From positions 14,502,729-14,566,728 of the forward strand of contig CM049314.1 in assembly GCA_026874595.1 (NCBI GenBank): a stretch of 64,000 bases of DNA, given 5' to 3'. Shown here one piece after another: positions 62,101 to 64,000 of the stretch. Within the stretch, counting starts at the first letter, position 1; each line of letters opens with the position of its first letter. The notes beneath the pieces are model-generated. The model did not search any database. It saw only the letters and a list, made by a program, of their open reading frames with translations, and was not told where the DNA came from. Origin of the DNA: Sipunculus nudus. Taxonomy: Eukaryota > Annelida > Sipuncula > Golfingiida > Sipunculidae. A program made the translations under genes and the position numbers.

Positions 62101-64000
62101 GTATATATATAAATTTGTTCTAACCCATAATCATGTTGCTACTTTTATGTATCTCATTTCAGAGATGAAAAAGGCTAATAAAGATAAGGTTATGTTGCTT
62201 TACAGGTCCATGTTCGTCAAATCCATGCCTCAATGGGGGAACGTGTGTACCTGCAGAAAACTTCAGCTACTTTTGTCTGTGTGCTGAATGTGACTGTATC
62301 CAGCAGCTCGGCATCGCCGGAGAGCACTGTGAATTTCTTACAGGTACCAGTAAACGTTCCCACGAAAACAGAGGAGCAACATCAGTTTAACAATTGAATA
62401 TCATAATCATATATGATCAAGTGAGAAAAGTGCTTTTGAAATTTTTCTCCTTTTTCTTGTTTATTTAAGCCGTGTATGCTGTAACTTATCGCTGGTAATG
62501 CTGAGTGAAGCATGAGATTAAATTCATGAACATAATTCGAAAAAGGTCATATATGACGCCAAGTCAGTGTTACTTCCTTACTTGTGTTTTCTTAATCAGC
62601 TATTAAAATTTAATGTCAGATGAATATTATTATTATGAACATTACTGTATTGTCATATGTGTCATTGTTGAGCGTAGAGTTTATTAAGAAAACATTTCCT
62701 GAATTTCTTCCAGATTTTACCGGGCCATGTGGGCAGAGTGAGATCCGGCCAGACCCTTCAACATGTGGAGGTTTCTTGGAGTGTGTTTACTCTGGCTTCC
62801 TCCCATACAAGCAGTCTTGCCCACCGGGACTGGTGTTCAACCCAGCATGGAAGGATGCCGCATTCAGGACAGATGTGTGCTTATTCAAGCGAGAAGTGTC
62901 CTGCGATCAGTTGGTAACAACGTCCACGACGAAGACCACTTTTTATACAAGTGATAGGACAACCTCAGGACCGAAGACCACCACCAGAGTGTCGTCATTA
63001 ATCACAGTGAGGGCGACCATTGCGCCGACAACTCCGGCCACAGGCCCACAAACCTCCCAAGGAACATCCGCGCCTACTTCGACTGTAGCACCAGAGGAGA
63101 CCACGGTGCAGTCAACCTTGCCCGATACGACCACCGTGAAGACGACCATTGCGCCCACAACTCTGCCCACAACCCCACAGACCTCCCAAGGAACATCCGC
63201 TCCTACTTCTACTGGGGTACCAGAGGAGACCACGGTGCAGTCAACCTTGCCCGATACGACAACCGACCCAGGTAGGCCAACTTTTGTACATGCCTAGCAA
63301 TATCGTTGGCTGTGTGTTTTGGGATGCTTCAGCTTTTTCCTTTTTGGATAAATGTTCGTTTGGTGACAAGTCTGGTCAAGGTAAACTTTACACGTTTGCA
63401 TTTGTACAGGACCCTGCGGAAGCCAGCCGTGCTTAAATGGTGGCACATGTGTCAACGACGGAGACAGCTACAAGTGCATTTGTGCGGCTTGTGATTGTGT
63501 AGAGAAGAGCGGTGCTGCTGGAGACCACTGTGAATTTCTGCCCGGTAAAGTCTAGTTTGAGATATAATTTGCATTTATCCAGGGTTCAATAGGCAATAAG
63601 CCGCCCTCGCCTCTTTTGTGTAGCACTTGAAACTAATGACACAAAACTAATCGGTGAACATGAGAGAAGGAAAAATATATGTAGAGTTTGTTTCATTCTG
63701 ATTCGGTTTATGTTATGGCCAGATGGGGTCAGAATGGGACACCTCAATATCATATATTCATCGTTTTATCATGTTTTCTGTGCAGAGCTTGAGACCTGCC
63801 TGCCTAACGCCGAGCCATTCCGCCCCGACCCGAGTGACTGCAGCAAGTATCTGGACTGTGGAGTGCCCACATCTCGCAGGTGTCCGCCCGGCACGGTCTT
63901 TGATCCAGGTTACACCACTTCTCCCCCATGTACCACATCTGTGTCAGATGCGCAGTGTTTCAACATCACTCTGCCAGTTGCCGTCACCACACCAGCCCAG
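35086..64000 (+). CDS. Gene B: giant type II transmembrane mucin with nine EGF-CBM14 pairs (partial, runs off the right edge)
   Basis: Thirty exons (one a candidate) join in frame to 10,593 nt, 3,531 codons, with no stop. Order: 118-residue cytoplasmic tail rich in charged and Ser residues, a transmembrane helix (about 119-141), a Thr/Ser-rich stem to about 703, two six-cysteine EGF modules, then nine pairs of eight-cysteine EGF plus CBM14. Spacers are Thr/Ser/Pro-rich; two are tandem-repeat mucin domains (about 1063-1689 and 2535-2744). There is no N-terminal signal peptide, so the single helix should act as signal anchor with the chitin-binding side outside. EGF and CBM14 modules lie on separate exons with phase-1 borders, except at the exon 13-14 join (phase 2). 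Intron 1 and introns 4-5 are phase 0. CBM14 binds chitin and EGF modules often stiffen or mediate contacts, so a cell-to-chitin anchor is inferred. Most microsatellites of the region lie in its introns. The true C-terminus is outside the window. Confidence 0.85.
35515..35582. repeat. (TA)n and (TAA)n microsatellites
   Basis: A TA run at about 35516-35541 and a TAATAA run at about 35558-35582. Confidence 0.9.
35790..36121 (-). pseudogene. Fossil of a CR1/Jockey-type non-LTR retrotransposon reverse transcriptase
   Basis: On the minus strand one frame reads [16 protein letters not shown] and then [10 protein letters not shown], and a shifted frame continues [12 protein letters not shown]. These match the reverse transcriptase motifs (A)LxWFxSYLxNRxQ, GVPQGSVLGP and FYADDTQLY of CR1/L2-like elements. 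The catalytic YADD is altered to YADN and at least one frameshift separates the pieces, so it is dead. It lies antisense in gene B intron 1. Confidence 0.8.
36651..36722. repeat. (TA)n microsatellite
   Basis: TA array of about 70 bp in gene B intron 1. Confidence 0.95.
37549..37843 (+). CDS. Gene B exon 2: cytoplasmic tail and transmembrane helix
   Basis: Acceptor TACATTTCAG, donor GCAA|GTATGT; phase 0 in, phase 1 out. It encodes an acidic/Ser-rich region ([18 protein letters not shown]), a basic block ([11 protein letters not shown]) and a helix ([19 protein letters not shown], residues about 119-141), ending VAYVGGDA. Basic residues before and neutral or acidic residues after the helix support cytoplasmic N-terminus. 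The exon ends right after the helix. Confidence 0.85.
38501..38518. repeat. Short (CA)n-(TA)n microsatellite
   Basis: CA units then a short TA run in gene B intron 2. Confidence 0.8.
38680..39384 (+). CDS. Gene B exon 3: Ser/Thr-rich mucin-like stem
   Basis: Acceptor TATGTTTTAG, donor AACTG|GTATGT, phase 1 both sides. It encodes about 235 residues dominated by Ser, Thr, Val and Ala (for example [18 protein letters not shown]), without cysteines and without an exact repeat. It is a candidate O-glycosylated stem next to the membrane. The antisense frame is also open, a by-product of the codon content. Confidence 0.85.
39791..39896 (+). mobile_element. hAT-like MITE edge with poly-G
   Basis: CAAGGGCGTATCCAGGGG at the left and a run of 18 G at 39879-39896. 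Similar to the edges at 2981 and 32330. Lies in gene B intron 3; no right terminus defined. Confidence 0.35.
40052..40341 (+). CDS. Gene B exon 4: Thr/Ser-rich stem
   Basis: Acceptor TATTTTTGTAG; enters in phase 1 and leaves in phase 0 at CCAG|GTATTA. About 97 residues, for example [16 protein letters not shown], with the sequons NDT, NTS, NQT and NGT. No cysteine. Confidence 0.78.
40555..40985 (+). repeat. Short tandem repeat array, unit about 14-17 bp
   Basis: Repeated GTCTGTAATAGAGAG-like units in gene B intron 4. A block of about 90 bp at 40602 (ATGTCTGTAATAGAGACATG ...) returns at 40757 nearly unchanged, so the array has a second-order duplication. Confidence 0.8.
41157..41188 (-). mobile_element. 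hAT-like MITE edge with poly-C/poly-G
   Basis: On the minus strand CAGAAACGGATCCGGT is followed by a run of about 16 G. Fits the termini at 2981-3135. Gene B intron 4. Confidence 0.4.
41341..41496 (+). CDS. Gene B exon 5: Thr/Ser/Gln-rich stem
   Basis: Acceptor TTTAATAG, donor TCACAG|GTACTG; phase 0 both sides, 52 codons. Contains a small internal duplication [14 protein letters not shown]. The acceptor has a poor pyrimidine tract, so use may be conditional. A (GA)n array begins about 9 nt into the following intron. Confidence 0.65.
41506..41549. repeat. (GA)n microsatellite beside a 5' splice site
   Basis: GA array starting within the first ten bases of gene B intron 5. Confidence 0.95.
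41948..42098 (+). CDS. Gene B exon 6: Thr/Ser-rich stem
   Basis: Acceptor TTTTGTTTCAG, donor TTTCTG|GTAAAC; phase 0 in, phase 1 out. Fifty residues such as [18 protein letters not shown]. Without exons 4-6 together the frame would still be kept, since exon 3 also ends in phase 1. Confidence 0.78.
42582..42953 (+). CDS. Gene B exon 7: Thr/Val-rich stem with many N-glycosylation sequons
   Basis: Acceptor TTTCATACAG, donor ACAACAG|GTAGTG; phase 1 both sides, 124 residues. Sequons NVS, NVT and NTS recur (for example [14 protein letters not shown]). Marks the end of the cysteine-free stem. Confidence 0.82.
43199..43315 (+). CDS. Gene B exon 8: EGF module 1 (six cysteines)
   Basis: Acceptor TTTTTTACAG, donor GACG|GTATGT, phase 1 both sides. 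[27 protein letters not shown]: ordinary EGF spacing with GYEGDKC closing. Residues about 704-742. Confidence 0.88.
43605..43721 (+). CDS. Gene B exon 9: EGF module 2 (six cysteines)
   Basis: Same length (117 nt) and phase as exon 8. [13 protein letters not shown], then [13 protein letters not shown]. Probably a tandem duplicate of exon 8. Donor TTTG|GTAAGA is strong. Confidence 0.88.
43722..44777 (+). other. Gene B intron 9 with SINE
   Basis: About 1.06 kb; the only recognisable content is the tRNA-derived SINE at 44222-44430. Confidence 0.6.
44222..44430 (+). mobile_element. tRNA-derived SINE
   Basis: A box TAGCCTAGTGG (44230-44240) and B box GTTCGAACCCC (44267-44277) are spaced as in tRNA genes. 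A second, weaker tRNA-like text (GGCATAATGGTTAAAT, later TTCGTTCGAATG) follows, so the head may be dimeric. The sequence does not close an acceptor stem, so it is not a tRNA gene. It lies in the sense orientation in gene B intron 9. Confidence 0.7.
44778..44918 (+). CDS. Gene B exon 10: EGF module 3, first eight-cysteine type
   Basis: Begins DTDEC, as in calcium-binding EGF modules, then [17 protein letters not shown], and a last Cys after GQAGQH. Acceptor ACACAG; donor CCAG|GTCAGC is weak at +3. First half of EGF-CBM14 pair 1. Confidence 0.83.
44919..45884 (+). other. Gene B intron 10
   Basis: Contains the MITE-like sequence at 45386-45805 and no other feature I recognise. Confidence 0.55.
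45386..45805. mobile_element. Degraded MITE with ATATCG-rich interior
   Basis: Left edge AAGGGGTGGACATAG; right edge ...TCGTACACCCCTG, whose complement is CAGGGGTGTACGA. The interior near both ends is rich in CGATAT/ATATCG text. The ends resemble hAT termini of the CAGGGGTG type. Clear target duplications are missing. Confidence 0.5.
45885..46127 (+). CDS. Gene B exon 11: CBM14 module 1
   Basis: Acceptor GTCGCTTCAG, donor GTAG|GTATGT. Six cysteines: LWKC, HPEDC, AFDC, LWEC, FTRC, YDVC. FNPIY gives the usual aromatic. Followed by a Pro-rich tail (LLPPPFPPV). This module diverges most from the later CBM14 copies. Confidence 0.83.
46564..46701 (+). CDS. Gene B exon 12: eight-cysteine EGF of pair 2
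   Basis: [22 protein letters not shown], then IAGPRC. Exon of 138 nt, the length shared by most later EGF exons. Acceptor CCTGTTACAG, donor AAAG|GTGGGG. Confidence 0.86.
47268..47529 (+). CDS. Gene B exon 13: CBM14 module 2
   Basis: Acceptor TTTTTCATGTAG. Six cysteines (MHEC, DPDSC, YIEC, RQC, TDVC, TVAC) and a Pro/Thr tail ([14 protein letters not shown]). It leaves in phase 2 at CCAAG|GTAAAC, unlike the other module exons; the next exon fits this phase. Confidence 0.85.
48130..50870 (+). CDS. Gene B exon 14: large mucin exon with 14-residue tandem repeats
   Basis: 2,741 nt, 914 residues, no cysteine. After a 106-residue Thr-rich lead come 45 consecutive units at 48449-50329, 42 of 14 residues and 3 of 13 (1,881 nt in total). 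A typical unit is [14 protein letters not shown]. By eye about 39 of 45 units keep an Asn-X-Thr sequon at the same position, so both N- and O-glycosylation are likely. Early units ([12 protein letters not shown] type) differ from later ones ([12 protein letters not shown] type). The exon ends with about 180 non-repeat Thr/Ser-rich residues and a GTTAGT donor in phase 1; it starts in phase 2 after TTTAAAG. Confidence 0.9.
48449..50329 (+). repeat. 42-bp coding minisatellite (45 units)
   Basis: Coding repeat of exon 14. A four-unit block of the order [44 protein letters not shown] recurs three times (near 49090, 49760 and 49925), which shows higher-order duplication. Two of the three 13-residue units occur in the same context (LNITVS or LNITIS before AAST), again as expected if a block was copied. 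Confidence 0.9.
51308..51366. repeat. (TAA)n/(TTA)n microsatellite, inverted halves
   Basis: TAATAA units switch to TTATTA units, so the tract could form a hairpin. Gene B intron 14. Confidence 0.85.
51510..51647 (+). CDS. Gene B exon 15: eight-cysteine EGF of pair 3
   Basis: [22 protein letters not shown], then [11 protein letters not shown]. 138 nt, phase 1 both sides; acceptor TTATTATCAG, donor CCAG|GTATAT. Typical member of the later EGF set. Confidence 0.9.
51856..51902. repeat. (GA)n microsatellite
   Basis: GA array of about 46 bp in gene B intron 15. Confidence 0.95.
52608..52723. repeat. (ACAG)n then (TA)n microsatellites
   Basis: ACAG units near 52612-52630 and a TA array at about 52658-52723. 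Confidence 0.9.
52867..53613 (+). CDS. Gene B exon 16: CBM14 module 3 and Thr-rich tail
   Basis: Six cysteines (LYLC, PERC, LSC, NLTC, SDLC, DVVC) with [15 protein letters not shown], followed by about 180 Thr/Ser-rich residues without exact repeat (for example [16 protein letters not shown]). Acceptor ATACGTCAG, donor CACAG|GTAAAT. Confidence 0.9.
53614..54360 (+). other. Gene B intron 16, nothing recognised
   Basis: 747 bp of AT-rich sequence with no repeat or open frame of note. Confidence 0.6.
54361..54498 (+). CDS. Gene B exon 17: eight-cysteine EGF of pair 4
   Basis: [22 protein letters not shown], then [12 protein letters not shown]. Acceptor TTTTTTACAG; donor GATG|GTTAAT is weak. 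Its C-terminal half is nearly the same as exon 22. Confidence 0.87.
54947..55225 (+). CDS. Gene B exon 18: CBM14 module 4
   Basis: Starts [20 protein letters not shown], then [20 protein letters not shown]; further cysteines in SDIC and DVVC. Short Thr/Pro tail. 279 nt, the same length as exon 23 and nearly identical to it in sequence. Confidence 0.92.
55523..55598. repeat. (TA)n microsatellite
   Basis: TA array of about 76 bp in gene B intron 18, ending about 60 bp before the exon 19 acceptor. Confidence 0.95.
55657..55794 (+). CDS. Gene B exon 19: eight-cysteine EGF of pair 5
   Basis: [22 protein letters not shown], then [11 protein letters not shown]. Acceptor TTATTTACAG, donor ACAG|GTAATA. 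Sequon NYT lies in the third cysteine interval. Confidence 0.9.
55795..56858 (+). other. Gene B intron 19, nothing recognised
   Basis: About 1.06 kb, AT-rich, no repeat or extra module exon seen on either strand. Confidence 0.6.
56859..57926 (+). CDS. Gene B exon 20: CBM14 module 5 and 15-residue mucin repeats
   Basis: CBM14: LYSC, PDRC, LQC, NQSC, SDVC, VVC with [18 protein letters not shown] Thr-rich spacer leads to 14 exact-length units of 15 residues (57155-57784), typical unit [15 protein letters not shown]. The repeat is unrelated in sequence to that of exon 14 and has almost no Asn-X-Thr, so it is more purely O-glycan type. The ATG at 56852 in this frame belongs to the intron. Confidence 0.92.
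57155..57784 (+). repeat. 45-bp coding minisatellite (14 units)
   Basis: 630 nt, exactly 14 x 45. Unit variants ([20 protein letters not shown]) alternate with the common form, which suggests copying of two- to three-unit blocks. Confidence 0.93.
58372..58470 (+). CDS. Gene B exon 21: small Thr-rich linker exon
   Basis: 33 codons between acceptor TTTTTTATTAG and donor CATTG|GTAAAT, phase 1 both sides, for example [16 protein letters not shown]. Being symmetric it could be skipped without shifting the frame. Confidence 0.72.
58831..58968 (+). CDS. Gene B exon 22: eight-cysteine EGF of pair 6
   Basis: [22 protein letters not shown], then [12 protein letters not shown]. Acceptor CCTTGCAG, donor GATG|GTAAAT. 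Paralogue of exon 17. Confidence 0.9.
59317..59595 (+). CDS. Gene B exon 23: CBM14 module 6
   Basis: 279 nt. It begins [20 protein letters not shown] and differs from exon 18 by only scattered, mostly third-position changes over its first 200 nt. The Thr tail differs more. Acceptor CTTTCAG, donor GTTG|GTATGC. Confidence 0.92.
59692..59877 (+). CDS. Gene B exon 24 (candidate): unknown 62-residue insert
   Basis: An open, symmetric phase-1 segment with a good acceptor (TTTTTGCACAG) and a good donor (AACG|GTAAGG), only 96 bp after exon 23. It reads [28 protein letters not shown], then [16 protein letters not shown], with two cysteines. It is neither Thr-rich nor EGF nor CBM14, and I recognise no domain. 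It might be a small globular insert, an optional exon or a chance open frame. Confidence 0.45.
60326..60463 (+). CDS. Gene B exon 25: eight-cysteine EGF of pair 7
   Basis: [22 protein letters not shown], then [11 protein letters not shown]. Acceptor TTTTACAG, donor AGCG|GTAGGT. Confidence 0.9.
60464..61640 (+). other. Gene B intron 25, nothing recognised
   Basis: About 1.2 kb. A tandem GACATCACAC/GACGTCACAC pair lies near 61443 and 61460. No module exon or mobile element recognised. Confidence 0.55.
61641..61970 (+). CDS. Gene B exon 26: CBM14 module 7 and Thr-rich tail
   Basis: LYTC, PHNC, IEC, NQTC, TDLC, IIC with PPLAFNPHW; about 50 Thr/Ser/Pro residues follow. Acceptor TTAATTACAG is good. 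Donor CCAG|GTTATA is weak but is the only phase-1 exit before the in-frame stop at about 62006. Confidence 0.85.
62046..62110. repeat. (TA)n microsatellite
   Basis: TA array with TACA and TGTA interruptions in gene B intron 26. Confidence 0.95.
62206..62343 (+). CDS. Gene B exon 27: eight-cysteine EGF of pair 8
   Basis: [22 protein letters not shown], then [11 protein letters not shown]. Acceptor GCTTTACAG, donor ACAG|GTACCA. Sequon NFS present. Confidence 0.9.
62714..63271 (+). CDS. Gene B exon 28: CBM14 module 8 and a duplicated Thr-rich block
   Basis: [39 protein letters not shown]. The tail contains two copies of a 43-residue block (period 129 bp, near 63008 and 63137), each with [13 protein letters not shown] and [15 protein letters not shown]. 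Acceptor TTTCTTCCAG, donor CCAG|GTAGGC. Confidence 0.9.
63008..63265 (+). repeat. 129-bp coding tandem duplication
   Basis: Two highly similar copies in the exon 28 tail; the 129-bp period keeps the frame. Confidence 0.85.
63410..63544 (+). CDS. Gene B exon 29: eight-cysteine EGF of pair 9
   Basis: [22 protein letters not shown], then [11 protein letters not shown]. 135 nt. CAACDC and EFLPG link it to exon 10 rather than to the CAECDC group. Confidence 0.9.
63786..64000 (+). CDS. Gene B exon 30 (partial): CBM14 module 9
   Basis: Acceptor [50 protein letters not shown], then a Thr/Pro-rich tail, still open at the window edge. It resembles exon 13 and the gene A module (PDPxDCSKY, CPPGT) more than the central copies do. 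Confidence 0.9.

Overview
The window looks like genomic DNA of an animal, most likely a bivalve or other mollusc. It is AT-rich, its genes are split by introns with GT..AG borders, it carries long (TA)n arrays and several tRNA-derived SINEs, and its dominant genes combine chitin-binding type-2 (CBM14/peritrophin-A) modules, EGF-like modules and mucin-like Thr/Ser/Pro stretches. The species cannot be told from the sequence. No RNA gene, operon or CRISPR array was seen.

Layout. (1) 1-8.9 kb: no gene recognised. (2) 8.9-10.1 kb, plus strand: a single-exon 392-residue protein with a helical segment resembling the conserved part of inhibitory synaptic factor 1 (INSYN1). (3) 10.1-15.5 kb: no gene recognised; TA arrays and short repeats. 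(4) 15.5-24.2 kb, minus strand: gene A, three exons. It encodes a type II membrane protein with a long Arg/Ser/Lys-rich cytoplasmic tail, one transmembrane helix, a Thr-rich stem, one EGF-like module with eight cysteines and one C-terminal CBM14. Its 6-kb second intron holds a complete-looking non-autonomous hAT element. (5) 24.2-35.1 kb: the spacer between two divergent genes, with two SINEs and a 41-bp minisatellite of roughly 38 core copies. (6) 35.1-64.0 kb, plus strand: gene B, which runs off the right edge. Thirty exons are visible, one of them only a candidate, giving 10,593 nt and 3,531 codons. It encodes a short cytoplasmic tail, a transmembrane helix, a large Thr/Ser-rich stem, two ordinary EGF modules, and then nine successive EGF(8-Cys)-CBM14 pairs. 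Mucin tandem repeats (45 units of about 14 residues and 14 units of 15 residues) sit between some of the pairs.

Genes A and B share membrane topology, domain order, the unusual eight-cysteine EGF and phase-1 module borders. They read as a head-to-head paralogous pair. The inferred role is a cell-surface glycoprotein that anchors epithelial cells to a chitin-containing matrix such as shell organic matrix, periostracum or gut lining. Gene A has one EGF-CBM14 cassette and gene B has at least nine, so the cassette was probably amplified by exon duplication. I know of no described family with exactly this architecture, and that could only be confirmed by database search.
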